From positions 62,001 to 126,000 of the forward strand of contig JAIUNU010000005.1 of NCBI GenBank assembly GCA_020161365.1: a stretch of 64,000 nucleotides of DNA. Reading direction: 5' to 3'. The notes beneath the pieces were generated by a model that did not search any database, had not been told where the DNA came from, and saw nothing but the letters and a program-made list of their open reading frames with translations. The position numbers were made by a program, and so were the translations under genes. The DNA comes from Pseudomonadota bacterium (GTDB lineage: Bacteria; Pseudomonadota; Alphaproteobacteria; Caulobacterales; Caulobacteraceae). Of this stretch, positions 44,666 through 55,742 are shown one piece after another; position 1 is the stretch's first letter; the number at the start of each line of letters is the position of its first letter.

Positions 44666-46860
44666 TAGGGTAGATTGTCCTGAGTCGGCGGGGTTGGAGC
44701 CGGCGCGACGGGCGGGGGCGCTTCCAGCTCCGAGGCGGCGCGGGAGAACTCGGCCGACAGGGTCTCGTAGAAGCCGTTGCGCGGGTCCGGTTCGCTCTGG
44801 GGCGCCGGGTCGGGCAGCAACCACTCGAAGTCGCGCACGGCCAGGGTCTGATGCGCGGTCATCATGAAGCGACGCCAGATGCTGGCGGGAATGTCGCCGC
44901 CGACCACCTTGTTCATCGGCTTTTCGTCGTCGTTGCCGACCCAGACGCCGGTGACGTAGTCGGGCGTGAAGCCGACAAACCAGGCGTCGCGCCAGTTCTG
45001 GCTGGTGCCGGTCTTGCCCGCGACGGGCCGCCCGAAGGCGGCGCGCTGGGCGGTGCCCTGGGTGACGACCTTCTTCATCATCTTCACCATGATGCTGGCG
45101 TGCGCCACGTCATACACCCGACGCTCGGCCTGCGGCGGCTGGTGCTGGAAGATCTGCTGCCCGCCCTGGGTGCTGATCGACTCGATCACATAGGGCTCGA
45201 TCCGGATCCCGCCCTGCTGAAACACCTGGAAGCCCGAGGTCAGCTGCAGCAGGTTCACCTCGTAGGAGCCCAGCGCCACCGACAGGTCGGGCGTCGGCGG
45301 CAGGCTGGTGATCCCGAAGCGGCGGACAAGATCGCCGATCGCCGCGCCGCCGGCCTCCTGGCCCAGCTTGACGGCGACGGTGTTGATCGAGGTGACCAGC
45401 GCCTGTTCGACGGTCATGGGACCGCGATAGCCGCCGCTGTAGTTCTCCGGCGACCAGGTTCCGAACTTGACCGGCTCGTCCACCCGGATGTCGGTGGGCA
45501 GCACGCCTTTCTCGACGGCGGCGGCGTAGACGAACGGCTTGAAGGTCGAACCCGGCTGACGCTTGGCCTGGACGGCGCGGTTGAACGGGCTTTCCGAATA
45601 GTCCGTCCCCCCGACCATGGCGCGGATGGCGCCGTCGGCCGACAGCGACAACAGCGCCGCCTGACTGGCGCCCGAGCGCGTGGTCTCGGTGGCCATCGTT
45701 TGGCGCACGACCTCGGCGCCTTCGCTCTGCAGCACCGGGTCGATCGTCAGCCGCACGACTAGGTCAGGCGCGTTCTGGCCGGCGATCCTGACCGCCTCGG
45801 CGGTGGCGTAGTCGAGCACCCAGCCGTAGTCGCCCTCGTCCTGCAGCGCCATCGGCGACAGGCGGGGCGTGTCGTCGAGGGCCTGGCTTTGCTGCTCGGC
45901 GGTGATCCAGCCTTCCTTGCGCATGTTCGCTAGGATCAGGCGCGAGCGGGCCAGGGCGCGCTCCATGTCGCGGGTCAGGGCCAGGCGCGACGGCGCCTTG
46001 GGCAGGCTGGCCAGCAGCGCGGCTTCCGACAGGGTGAGCTGGCTGGCGGGCTTGCCGAAATAGGTCTGCGAAGCGCCGTCGACGCCATAGGTACCCGCGC
46101 CGAAATAGATCCGGTTGAGATAGAGCTCGAGGATCTCGTCCTTGGTGAGGATCTGCTCCAGCTTGTAGGCCAGCAGCATCTCCTGAAGCTTGCGCTTCAC
46201 CACCCGGTCGGGGGTCAGGAACAGCCCCTTGGCCAGCTGCTGGGTCAGGGTGGAGGCGCCTTGTCGGGTCTTGCCGGCGCGGTAGTTGATCCAGGCCGCC
46301 CGGGCGATGCCCTGCACGTCGATGGCGCCATGCTCATAGAACCGCCGGTCCTCCGCCGCCAGGAACGCCATCGGCACATAGTTGGGCACCGAGCCCAGGG
46401 TGATGCGCTGGCCATAGCGCGGACCGCGCGTGGCGATCACCTGACCGCTGCGGTCCTCGAAGCGGATGCCGGGCGCGCGGTTGACCGCGAACAGGGCCTC
46501 GCGCGAGGGCAGGGGCGGGGTGTCCTGCAGATACTTGAACCAGACGTAGGCCGCGCCGCCCCCGGCGGTCAGAACGGCCAGCAGGAAGCCGACCAGCAGC
46601 GTTCCCCAGATCCATCCCCATTTCCGGGACGTCTTCTTGGCCGCAGCGTGCTTGAGATCCGCGCGGAAGGGCTCCTCGGGCGGCGGTTCCGGCGGGGGAG
46701 GCGGCGCGGCGGCGTCGGACAGGCGGAACGGATCGTGGTCCGGCGGCGTCCAGGGATCTTGCGAAGCGCCATCGCCCGTCGAGGCCTGACCAGGCTTCGG
46801 CGGCTCTCCGGGGCTCTTCCCGTCGTCGAACTTGTAGGGCGGCAGCGTCCAGTCGTTCAC
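44662..46860 (-). CDS. pbpC: Bifunctional penicillin-binding protein PbpC
   Basis: A 732-residue class A penicillin-binding protein. The cytoplasmic N-terminus starts MNDWTLPPYKFDDGKS, which matches the segment of Caulobacter PbpC that binds the bactofilin BacA at the stalk base. There follow a proline-rich tail, one membrane helix (about 83-107), the GT51 transglycosylase domain (AFLAAEDRRFYEHGAID, STLTQQLAKGLFL) and the transpeptidase with Ser in PGSTFKPF and KTGTSQNW. It polymerises and cross-links peptidoglycan in stalk synthesis. The N-terminal match makes me confident of pbpC. Confidence 0.9.
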   Translation of the reverse strand: MNDWTLPPYKFDDGKSPGEPPKPGQASTGDGASQDPWTPPDHDPFRLSDAAAPPPPPEPPPEEPFRADLKHAAAKKTSRKWGWIWGTLLVGFLLAVLTAGGGAAYVWFKYLQDTPPLPSREALFAVNRAPGIRFEDRSGQVIATRGPRYGQRITLGSVPNYVPMAFLAAEDRRFYEHGAIDVQGIARAAWINYRAGKTRQGASTLTQQLAKGLFLTPDRVVKRKLQEMLLAYKLEQILTKDEILELYLNRIYFGAGTYGVDGASQTYFGKPASQLTLSEAALLASLPKAPSRLALTRDMERALARSRLILANMRKEGWITAEQQSQALDDTPRLSPMALQDEGDYGWVLDYATAEAVRIAGQNAPDLVVRLTIDPVLQSEGAEVVRQTMATETTRSGASQAALLSLSADGAIRAMVGGTDYSESPFNRAVQAKRQPGSTFKPFVYAAAVEKGVLPTDIRVDEPVKFGTWSPENYSGGYRGPMTVEQALVTSINTVAVKLGQEAGGAAIGDLVRRFGITSLPPTPDLSVALGSYEVNLLQLTSGFQVFQQGGIRIEPYVIESISTQGGQQIFQHQPPQAERRVYDVAHASIMVKMMKKVVTQGTAQRAAFGRPVAGKTGTSQNWRDAWFVGFTPDYVTGVWVGNDDEKPMNKVVGGDIPASIWRRFMMTAHQTLAVRDFEWLLPDPAPQSEPDPRNGFYETLSAEFSRAASELEAPPPVAPAPTPPTQDNLPY

Positions 46861-46914
46861 GGTGTCGGTCAGGCTCTAGTTGGTCGCCGGGTAAATCGGG
46901 TTTAGGACGGCGTC

Positions 46915-47403
46915 ATGACGCCACGCAAACCTTTCTGGCAGACGAAGACGCTCGCCGAAATGACCGTCCCCGAGTGGGAGAGCCTATGCGACGGCTGCGG
47001 CCTTTGCTGCTTGGTTCGCTTCGAAGACGAAGATACCGGCGAAATCATCCCCACGCGGGTGCACTGCCAGCTGTTCGACGAGCGGCTCTGCCGCTGCAAG
47101 GACTATCCGAACCGCAAGAAGACGGTGCCCGACTGCATCAAGCTGACGCCGTACAATATCGAGGACCTGGAGTGGATGCCGCGCTCCTGCGCCTATCGCC
47201 GGCTTCACGAGGGCAAGGACCTGCCGCTGTGGCATCCGCTGGTCACCGGTGATCCGGAGAGCACGCACAAGGCGGGAATCTCGATCCGCAACCAGACGGT
47301 GTCGGAGCTCAGCTTCAAGGACGCCGAGGATGCGATGGACTTTGTCGCGACCGATCTGATGCGCGATCGCGGGGACGATCTTTACGAGCCGGAAGAGGAA
47401 TAG
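46915..47403 (+). CDS. YcgN-type cysteine-cluster protein (UPF0260)
   Basis: A 162-residue protein with the CxxCGxCC and downstream Cys pattern (CDGCGLCCLVRFED, RLCRCKDYPNRKKTVPDC), probably a metal- or Fe-S-binding cluster. The UPF0260 family is uncharacterised. Divergent from pbpC across a 54-base gap. Confidence 0.88.
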   Translation: MTPRKPFWQTKTLAEMTVPEWESLCDGCGLCCLVRFEDEDTGEIIPTRVHCQLFDERLCRCKDYPNRKKTVPDCIKLTPYNIEDLEWMPRSCAYRRLHEGKDLPLWHPLVTGDPESTHKAGISIRNQTVSELSFKDAEDAMDFVATDLMRDRGDDLYEPEEE

Positions 47404-47404
47404 G

Positions 47405-47547
47405 CGACGCCCCCTCCGTCACGATGCGTATCCGCATCGCGCCACCTCCCCCGTTTCACGGGGCAGGAGGAAGACAGCCGCAAACCTCCTGCCCCGCTTG
47501 CGGGGGAGGTGGCGCGGCGCCGATAGGCGGCGTGAGGGAGGGAGCGT
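47405..47547. repeat. About 140-bp nested palindromic intergenic element
   Basis: A perfect 16-bp inverted repeat (CGCGCCACCTCCCCCG at 47438-47453, its complement at 47501-47516) encloses a perfect 11-bp inner pair (GGGGCAGGAGG / CCTCCTGCCCC, 47460-47495), and an imperfect outer arm extends to about 47405 and 47547. It lies between the UPF0260 gene and rpmE and is typical of dispersed chromosomal palindromes; copies elsewhere were not seen in this window. Confidence 0.78.
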
Positions 47548-47565
47548 TGCCCGACCTCCAGGCAC

Positions 47566-47600
47566 GAAAAAGGCCGGCCCGCGAACGCGGAACCGGCCTC
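47566..47600 (-). terminator. rpmE terminator
   Basis: An imperfect GC-rich stem (AGGCCGG ... CCGGCCT) followed on the minus strand by TTTTT, about 30 bases downstream of the rpmE stop. Confidence 0.88.
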
Positions 47601-47627
47601 TCGTCGCCCTTACGGCGAGAAGGGTGC

Positions 47628-47858
47628 TTAGGCCTTCTTGCCGGTGAAACCGGCGAACTTGGCGTTGAAGCGCGAGACGCGGCCGCCACGGTCCATCAGT
47701 TGGGCGTTCCCGCCGGTCCACGCCGGATGGGTGCGCGGATCGATGTCGAGCGCCAGATTCGCGCCTTCCTTGCCGTAGGTCGAGCGGGTCTTGTAGCTCG
47801 AACCGTCGGTCAGGGTGACGGTGATGAAGTGGTAGTCGGGGTGAATGTCTTGTTTCAT
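47628..47858 (-). CDS. rpmE: 50S ribosomal protein L31 (zinc-free form)
   Basis: A 76-residue protein ([20 protein letters not shown]...) of the L31 family with no cysteine at all, hence the zinc-independent C- form. It sits at the subunit interface. The terminator is just downstream. Together with the C- L36 gene (10.4 kb), this suggests that the organism uses zinc-free versions of these proteins. Confidence 0.95.
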
Positions 47859-47985
47859 GGCGGCGATCCAGACCGACTAAGCCGGCGAGTGAGAATGGGG
47901 TAAGCGCCAAACCGCGCACGCGCGGGGTGGCCCTCGAAGACGCGCGGCTATAAAGAACCCGCGCGATTTTGGCAAGGGACTGTTG

Positions 47986-49836
<1,851 letters not shown>

Positions 49837-49846
49837 ACGTGGAAGG

Positions 49847-51151
49847 CTAGCGCTTCAGATCCGCCGGCGTCGTCGGCTCGCTGAGCAGGCGCTCCATCGC
49901 CTTCCAGCGGGCGTCTTCGGTCTTGCCGGCGCGCAGGACGTGGTCGCGCACCATGTCCTGGCCGATGTTGTAGTTGATGACGTAGGAGCGGTAGGTCTCG
50001 ATGAACGACACCCGCTTCTCGGCGGCGCCCCGCGAGTACAGGCTGTATTTCATCAGCGCCTGGACCGCCTGTTCCTTGGTCATCTTGCCCGACAGGTAGA
50101 GGGCCGCGACCGTGTTGCCGCTGCTGGCGAGGGCGGCCTTGGCCTGCTGCAGTTCGTCAAAGGCCTCGGCCGTGTTCGGATCCAGGCCCGCCAGCGGGTA
50201 GAGCCTGTCGCGCTCGAAGGCGGTCTTGGCCTTGCCGGGGAAGGCCAGTTCGATGCCGAAATTGGCCGAGCCTTCGGCGATGAACGACTGCGGCGAGAAA
50301 AGCGGATAGACGCTGAACTCGACCCAGCCCTTTTCCTTGGTCAGCTTCTGCTCGAGCAGGGCGTTCAGGACGTGGTGGCCGGGATAGCCCTCGTGACAGC
50401 CCAGGTCCAAGGCGCGGCTGATATAGATTGGCAGGTCTGTGTTGATCTGGATCAGGCTGTGGGCGTCGCCCTTGTACCAGTTGTAGCCGCTCCAGGGCTT
50501 CTTGGTGACGAACTCCAGGTCGAAGCGCTCGCCCGCCGGCAGCTTCAGATGCTGCTCGGTCTTGGCTTTGCAGGCGGCGATGCCCGCCTCCATCACCGCG
50601 CCGACCTTGTCGGTGGGGATGACATAGCGGTTCTGGAACGCATCGACGCGCGCCGCCAGATCGCCCTTTCCGGGCACGATCTTTTCCAGGCGCGCCAGGA
50701 CCGGGTCGTAGCTCTTCAGGGGCTTCAGCACCGGGCGCACGCCGAACAGGCCCTCGGCCTCGTCCTCGAAACTGAACGTGTCGCCGGCGATCATCGCCAG
50801 ACGCGTCTGGGCCGCCTTCAACTGGCCGCGTAGGAACAGCTTGCGACGGCGCTGGTCGGCCGTGAGATCCTTGTCGGCGACCTTGGCCAACAGCCCCTGC
50901 AGGCGGTCGGCTTCCTTGCGCAGCACCGACACCGGGCGCGGCGCGGCCTTTGCGGCGTCCTGCCAGTCCTTGGGGCCGTAATAGGCGTCGACATAGCCGG
51001 GCTCCCGCTCGCCCGCCTCCAGCGTCAGGCGCACGAAGTCGACGGCGACGCGGTCCAGGGCCTCGGAGCCGGGCGAGGCCAGGGCCGGGGCGCCAAGAAC
51101 CGCCAGAGCGACAGCGAGCGCAGCGGCGGAGGCGGCGTGACGGATCTTCAT
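49847..51151 (-). CDS. DUF885-family secreted protein
   Basis: A 434-residue protein with a signal peptide (ending GAPALASPGSEA). The DUF885 mark is HEGYPGHHVLNALLEQKL, a metallopeptidase-like HExxxGHH motif. The family is widespread and thought to be zinc peptidases, but its activity is not well established. It lies alone. Confidence 0.85.
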   Translation of the reverse strand: MKIRHAASAAALAVALAVLGAPALASPGSEALDRVAVDFVRLTLEAGEREPGYVDAYYGPKDWQDAAKAAPRPVSVLRKEADRLQGLLAKVADKDLTADQRRRKLFLRGQLKAAQTRLAMIAGDTFSFEDEAEGLFGVRPVLKPLKSYDPVLARLEKIVPGKGDLAARVDAFQNRYVIPTDKVGAVMEAGIAACKAKTEQHLKLPAGERFDLEFVTKKPWSGYNWYKGDAHSLIQINTDLPIYISRALDLGCHEGYPGHHVLNALLEQKLTKEKGWVEFSVYPLFSPQSFIAEGSANFGIELAFPGKAKTAFERDRLYPLAGLDPNTAEAFDELQQAKAALASSGNTVAALYLSGKMTKEQAVQALMKYSLYSRGAAEKRVSFIETYRSYVINYNIGQDMVRDHVLRAGKTEDARWKAMERLLSEPTTPADLKR

Positions 51152-51237
51152 GGCGTTTCTCGTAGGCGACTTCGAAGGGGCGCACGCTGCACCGGCGCGC
51201 CGCGCTTAGGCAAGAGCCCGCGACGCTCCGTCTTGCG

Positions 51238-52308
51238 TCAGCTACGCGCCGCGACCGCCGCCGCCGGGAAGTCGCTGAACACGCCATCGACTCCCGCCGC
51301 ATAAAGCGCCTTGAGCACCGCCTCCACGTCGCCATGCTGGGCCAGGAAGGTCGGCTGGGCGGCGTCGCCTCGGCGCAGTGATCCCGGCAGGAACGCATTC
51401 TCGGCCCGCACCGTCCAGGGATGCACGGCCAGGCCCGCTGCGTGGGCGTTTCGGATCAGATCCGTGGGCGGCAATAGCGCTTGGCCGTCATTGGGGACCA
51501 CGAGCTTCCAGTTCGGGCCCAGGCCGTCGGCATAGACGGCGACGTCCTTCAGCCCCTGCGCGGTGATCAGGTCGGCGTACTTGACGCTCGGCTGATCCGC
51601 CGGCCCGCCTTCGGCGTCGACCAGCAGCACCAGCCGCGCGGCGGTCTTGGCGCGCAGACGCTTGAGCGGCCCGACCTCGAAGCACTGCACGAAGACCGGC
51701 GCGGTCGCGGTGTTGAGGCCGGCGGCCTTGAGCTTGGCCACCAGGCGATCCTCGGTCGGCAGACCGATCGCGGCGAAGTAGGTGGGGTGCTTCAGTTCGG
51801 GATAGACGCCGATCGTGCGGCCGGTGCGCTTGGAGCCCGCCTGGGCGATCGCCCACACGTCTTCAAAAGTGAGGATCTGGGCCTGGCCGTCAAACGCCGC
51901 GCTGGCGGGACGCAGTTGCGGCAGGCGTTCGCGAGCCCGCAGGGTCTTCAGTTCGGCGAGGGTGAAGTCTTCGGTGAACCAGCCGGTGACCTGCTCGCCG
52001 TCGATCGTCTTGGTGGCCTTGCGGCCGGCGAACTCGGGGCGGCCGGCGACGTCGGTCGTGCCGCCGATCTCGTTCTCGTGGCGGGCGACCAGATGGCCGT
52101 CCTTGGTCGGAACCAGATCCGGCTCGATGAAGTCCGCGCCCTGTTCGATGGCGCGCTCGTAGGCCAGGGCGGTGTGCTCAGGGCGCTCGCCGCTGCAGCC
52201 GCGGTGGCCGATGACGATCGGCTTGCGACTCTGGGCGCGGGCCAGGCCTGGCAGGAACGTGCCGGCGAGGGCGGCGGTGGTCAGGGCGCGACGGGTCAGC
52301 AGGGTCAT
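51238..52308 (-). CDS. Glycerophosphodiester phosphodiesterase, periplasmic
   Basis: A 356-residue GDPD protein. After a possible twin-arginine-type signal (LLTRRALTTAALAG ... ARAQSRKP) come GHRGCSGERPEHTALAYERAIEQGADFIEPDLVPTKDG and HENEI, the family's metal and catalytic residues. It hydrolyses glycerophosphodiesters to glycerol-3-phosphate and an alcohol. The ATG at 52308 is preferred to a frame reaching into the repeat upstream. Confidence 0.89.
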   Translation of the reverse strand: MTLLTRRALTTAALAGTFLPGLARAQSRKPIVIGHRGCSGERPEHTALAYERAIEQGADFIEPDLVPTKDGHLVARHENEIGGTTDVAGRPEFAGRKATKTIDGEQVTGWFTEDFTLAELKTLRARERLPQLRPASAAFDGQAQILTFEDVWAIAQAGSKRTGRTIGVYPELKHPTYFAAIGLPTEDRLVAKLKAAGLNTATAPVFVQCFEVGPLKRLRAKTAARLVLLVDAEGGPADQPSVKYADLITAQGLKDVAVYADGLGPNWKLVVPNDGQALLPPTDLIRNAHAAGLAVHPWTVRAENAFLPGSLRRGDAAQPTFLAQHGDVEAVLKALYAAGVDGVFSDFPAAAVAARS

Positions 52309-52358
52309 GGGCCGCGATTTAGCGCGCGGATGTGACGATTTGGCTAGACCTTGAGAAC

Positions 52359-52465
52359 TGTCATCCCGGCCAAGCGCGCAGCGCGCCGAGCCGGGACCCA
52401 GGGGGCGCCGCATCGCCGCTTGCCCCTGGGGCCCGGATAGCCTCTGCGAGGTTTCCGGGATGACA
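52359..52465. repeat. Dispersed 107-bp palindromic intergenic element, copy B
   Basis: The ends TGTCATCCCGG and CCGGGATGACA pair, and inner CCGGGACCCAGGGG pairs with CCCCTGGGGCCCGG. It resembles copy A at 17236-17341 in length and sequence, so the two belong to one family. It lies between the inositol monophosphatase gene and the phosphodiesterase. Confidence 0.82.
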
Positions 52466-52480
52466 CGATGGTGCTCCGCC

Positions 52481-53281
52481 TTAAGCCGCCCGCAGACGCT
52501 CCAGGATCTGCGGGTGGAGGTCCTGGTTGCTGGCCAGGATCGACTTGCCCTGCACCACGTCGTGGTCGTTCTCGTCGATCGTGGTGATCTTGCCGCCCGA
52601 CTCCTGGATCATCAGCACGCCGGCTGCGACGTCCCAGCTGTTGAGGTTCCGCTCCCAGAAGGCGTCGAAGCGACCGGCGGCGACCCAGGCCAGGTCGAGC
52701 GAGGCCGCGCCGAAGCGACGGACGCCGGCGACCTTCTGGCTGACCTGGTGCAGCTCCTTCAGGAACTGGCCGTGGCCCGGCTTGCCGGCGAACGGGACGC
52801 CGGTGGCGAGGACCGCCTCGTCCAGGTGACGGCGGGCGGCGACGCGCAGGCGCTTCTCGGCGCCCAGGAACGCGCCCTTGCCCTTTTCGACCCAGAACAG
52901 GTCGTTGGTGATCGGGTTGTAGGTGACGCCGGCGACGATCCCCTCGCCCTCGCGCTGCAGGGCGATGTTCACCGCGAAGTGCGGGATCGCGTGCATGAAG
53001 TTGGTGGTGCCGTCCAGCGGGTCGACGATCCAGGTGTGGGTCTTGTCGGTGCCTTCGACCATCCCGCGCTCTTCGCCCAGGAAGCCGTAGCCCGGACGCG
53101 CCTTGGTCAGCAGCTCGAACAGGGTCTGCTCGGCCTTGATGTCGGCGTTGGTGACGAAATCCGCCGCGCCCTTCTTGGAGACCTGCAGTTCGGTGACTTC
53201 GCCGAAGTCACGAGCCAGGCCACGGGCGGCCTTCCGAGCCGCTTCGATCATGACGTTCAGCAGGGCGGAGGGCGTGGGCAC
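52481..53281 (-). CDS. Inositol monophosphatase-family protein (SuhB-like)
   Basis: A 266-residue phosphatase with the Li+-sensitive motifs FLGEERG, WIVDPLDGTTNF and WDVAAGVLMIQESGG. The substrate could be inositol phosphate or a related sugar phosphate; SuhB-type members also affect rRNA transcription. The frame is open to 53398, but GTG 53281 with GAGGAT about ten bases upstream fits the family's N-terminus better. Confidence 0.88.
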   Translation of the reverse strand: MPTPSALLNVMIEAARKAARGLARDFGEVTELQVSKKGAADFVTNADIKAEQTLFELLTKARPGYGFLGEERGMVEGTDKTHTWIVDPLDGTTNFMHAIPHFAVNIALQREGEGIVAGVTYNPITNDLFWVEKGKGAFLGAEKRLRVAARRHLDEAVLATGVPFAGKPGHGQFLKELHQVSQKVAGVRRFGAASLDLAWVAAGRFDAFWERNLNSWDVAAGVLMIQESGGKITTIDENDHDVVQGKSILASNQDLHPQILERLRAA

Positions 53282-53444
53282 GGGCGGGCTATCCTCAAGA
53301 TGCCGTCGACGCCCGCCGGATAGTCCGGCGGCGGAGCGGTAGGTCGACGGTGTGAAAGAACGGGCGCGGAACCTAGTCGCCGAACGCGCGGAAGGCAAGG
53401 CGCGGCGGATTCACTGGGGTTAACGGGCGAGTCCGCTCCCAAAG

Positions 53445-53476
53445 CCGGCTTCCCCGGCATTCGCCGGGGAAGCCGG
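53445..53476. terminator. Perfect 14-bp hairpin downstream of a secreted protein gene
   Basis: CCGGCTTCCCCGGC pairs perfectly with GCCGGGGAAGCCGG around an ATTC loop. It lies nine bases downstream of the minus-strand gene. On that strand CTTTGG follows, so it may end the transcript, or be a mobile palindrome. Confidence 0.6.
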
Positions 53477-53484
53477 ATGAAGGG

Positions 53485-53892
53485 TTAAGGCAACTCGACC
53501 TTCGGGAGGCTGTCCTTGGTCTCGCAGAGCAGCTTGCCGGCCTTGCCGACGGCGCCGGAGATGTCGTCGATCTTGCCTTCCTTGCGCCAGCCCTTCGGCA
53601 GGCCCTTGGAGCCGTCGAAGTCCATGCCAAGGTCCATCCATTTGTCGGCCGCACAATCGAGCGCGAAGATCAGGATGGGGCCCTTCGAGGCGGGCCAGTT
53701 CTTGTAGGGGCCGTTGGCCTTGCCCTCGGCGATGCGGGTGACGATCAGCCCGGTGGACTGGTCAACCCGGCTGAACTCCGCGTCGTAATAGGTCTTGGTT
53801 TCGCCCGGAGCCAGTTTCCAGTCCTCGGCGATCGCGGCCGTGGCGAGGGCCAGGATCGGTACGCTAAGCAAACACACTACGAGCCGCTTCAT
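53485..53892 (-). CDS. Secreted hypothetical protein
   Basis: A 135-residue protein with a clear signal peptide (MKRLVVCLLSVPILALATAAIA-EDW). The rest (KLAPGETKTYYDAEFSRVDQ ... LDCAADKWMDLGMDF) has two cysteines that could form a disulfide and looks beta-rich. I recognise no family. A periplasmic location is likely. Confidence 0.7.
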   Translation of the reverse strand: MKRLVVCLLSVPILALATAAIAEDWKLAPGETKTYYDAEFSRVDQSTGLIVTRIAEGKANGPYKNWPASKGPILIFALDCAADKWMDLGMDFDGSKGLPKGWRKEGKIDDISGAVGKAGKLLCETKDSLPKVELP

Positions 53893-53977
53893 GTCAGCGT
53901 CTCCCCCTGCTTTTGTTCGCTGGGGCAGACGCTAGGACGATGTGCGGTGCGTCACAAGAGACCGGTGTTACCTGGAA

Positions 53978-54634
53978 CTACTTACGGGCGGTGACGCGGG
54001 CGGCCAGGCCCTCGGCGATGGCGGCGTTCAGGGCGGCGACGGCGGCGTCCGGGCCTTCGGGGTGAGACCAGACGCCGGCCGACACCGCCAGGAAGTCCGC
54101 GCCCGCCTGGGCGAGACCTGCGGCGTTCGCGGCGGTGATCCCGCCGATCGCCACGCACGGAATCTCCATCGTTTCCTGCCAGATGGTCAGGATGTCCGGC
54201 TCGGCCTTGGTCGGGGCGTCCTTGGTCGTGGTCGGGAAGAAGGCGCCGAAGGCGACATAGTCGGCGCCGGCCTCGGCCGCTTCCATCGCCAGGTGGCGGC
54301 TGTCGTGGCAGGTCACGCCCACCATGCGGTCGCCCATCAGCTTGCGGGCGTCCTTGCACGACATGTCCGACTGGCCGACATGAACGCCGTCCACCGGCAG
54401 CCGGGCCGCGAGATCAGGGCGGTCATTGAGGATGACGGCGACGTCTCGCGCCTGGGCGATCGGCGCCAGCGCGTCCACGGCGGCGGCCACCACCGCGTCG
54501 GGCGCGTCCTTGAGGCGGATCTGCAGGGCGGCCACGTCCCCGCCGTCCAGCGCCCGGGCCAGCTGACGCCCAAAGGCGGCGAGGTCATCCAGCGTGGGCG
54601 GCGTGATCAGATAGAGGCGGCAGTCGAGCGTCAT
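53978..54634 (-). CDS. thiE: Thiamine phosphate synthase
   Basis: A 218-residue TIM-barrel protein: [59 protein letters not shown] and [29 protein letters not shown]. ThiE couples the thiazole and pyrimidine moieties to make thiamine phosphate. No THI-box riboswitch is visible upstream. Confidence 0.92.
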   Translation of the reverse strand: MTLDCRLYLITPPTLDDLAAFGRQLARALDGGDVAALQIRLKDAPDAVVAAAVDALAPIAQARDVAVILNDRPDLAARLPVDGVHVGQSDMSCKDARKLMGDRMVGVTCHDSRHLAMEAAEAGADYVAFGAFFPTTTKDAPTKAEPDILTIWQETMEIPCVAIGGITAANAAGLAQAGADFLAVSAGVWSHPEGPDAAVAALNAAIAEGLAARVTARK

Positions 54635-54729
54635 GCCGTCGCTTTAGGCCAATTCGCCGCCGCTTGCGACCTCCTGTCGCTGCGAACCAGAGTGAGAGTC
54701 AGTTGCAAAAGCCGGCGCCCTGCGCTAGA

Positions 54730-54744
54730 TGAGAATGACACTCA
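54730..54744 (+). promoter_or_regulatory. Fur-like box upstream of bfd
   Basis: TGAGAATGACACTCA is an approximate heptamer inverted repeat of the Fur type, lying about 20 bases upstream of the ferredoxin start. Its position fits iron-dependent control. Confidence 0.55.
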
Positions 54745-54765
54745 ATCGGGTAAGGCGTTCTGTCC

Positions 54766-54951
54766 TTGTACGTCTGCAACTGTAACGGCATCCGCGAGCG
54801 CGAAGTGCGCGCCGCCATCGACGCGGGCGCGACGCGGCCGGCCGATATCTTCCGTCACAAGGGTTGCCAGGCCCAGTGCGCCAAGTGCGTGTGCGAGATG
54901 CGGCAGATGATCCAGGAAAGCCGCGAAGCGCTGGCCTACGCCGCCGAATAA
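54766..54951 (+). CDS. bfd: Bacterioferritin-associated ferredoxin
   Basis: A 61-residue [2Fe-2S] protein. Cysteines at 4, 6, 38 and 41 (YVCNC ... CQAQCAKC) match the BFD CxC-X31-CxxC arrangement. Bfd reduces ferric iron inside bacterioferritin and so releases it. It starts at TTG 54766, with bacterioferritin downstream and Fur-like boxes on both sides, consistent with iron control. Confidence 0.92.
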   Translation: MYVCNCNGIREREVRAAIDAGATRPADIFRHKGCQAQCAKCVCEMRQMIQESREALAYAAE

Positions 54952-54979
54952 GTCTTCCGAGCGCGGCAGTTTTCGCGAC

Positions 54980-54996
54980 CGAGAATCGTTCTCTCG
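54980..54996 (+). promoter_or_regulatory. Fur-like box between bfd and bfr
   Basis: CGAGAATCGTTCTCTCG contains GAGAA-TCG-TTCTC, a 5-bp inverted repeat like a Fur 7-1-7 site, in the 152-base gap before bfr. It may give bfr its own iron-sensitive promoter. Confidence 0.55.
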
Positions 54997-55103
54997 GAAT
55001 TCCGTGAGACCGCGAAACACTTGCACACATTCAGGTTGAACGCCGTTTGCGCTTGCCCCACGGTCGCCGCCAACGCGAATCCCAGACGCCCAAGGAGGCC
55101 GCC

Positions 55104-55583
55104 ATGCAGGGCGATCCCAGCATCATCCGACTGCTCAACGCGGTGCTCACCAACGAGCTGACGGCGGTGAACCAGTACTTCCTGCATGCGCGGATGTACG
55201 ACAACTGGGGCTTCAAGCGCCTGGGCAAGATCACCTACGACGAGTCGATCGGCGAGATGAAACACGCCGACATGCTGATCAACCGCATCCTGTTCCTGGA
55301 GGGGCTGCCCAACCTCCAGGACCTGCACAAGCTGAAGATCGGCGAGACCGTGCCCGAGTGCCTGAACAGCGACCTGCAGGTCGAGCTGGCCGGCCGTGAA
55401 ACCCTGATCCCCGGCATCATCCAGTGCGAGCAGGCGCGCGACTATGTCAGCCGCGAACTGCTGCGCGTCATCCTCAGCGACACCGAGGAGCACATCGACT
55501 TCCTGGAAACCCAGCTGTCGCTGGTGAAGTCGCTGGGCGAGGCGAACTACCTTCAATCGGCGATGGGCGAACTGCCGGCCTAA
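55104..55583 (+). CDS. bfr: Bacterioferritin
   Basis: A 159-residue bacterioferritin (NELTAVNQYFLHARMYDNWGF, GEMKHADMLINRILFLEG). The ferroxidase Glu/His residues and the Met of GEMKHAD, which ligates heme in E. coli Bfr, are present. It stores iron as a 24-mer shell. AAGGAGG precedes the ATG. Bfd upstream is its electron donor. Confidence 0.94.
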   Translation: MQGDPSIIRLLNAVLTNELTAVNQYFLHARMYDNWGFKRLGKITYDESIGEMKHADMLINRILFLEGLPNLQDLHKLKIGETVPECLNSDLQVELAGRETLIPGIIQCEQARDYVSRELLRVILSDTEEHIDFLETQLSLVKSLGEANYLQSAMGELPA

Positions 55584-55742
55584 AGCGCCTGGGCCGAGAG
55601 GCGGGCGGTTACGTCGGGGTGAGGCGGCTTCCCTTTGCTTCGCTCCGTTGATCCCGGCATGATGCGCCCGGAGGTCCAGACCGGCCTGGAACCAAGGCCG
55701 AACTGGACTGTTTGAACCCGTAGAGTTCACAGGGAGCGCCGC

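Noticed and set aside
54980..54996. Irr-type (ICE) reading of the GAA-N3-TTC palindrome
   Set aside because: Caulobacter is not known to use Irr; the Fur reading fits better.
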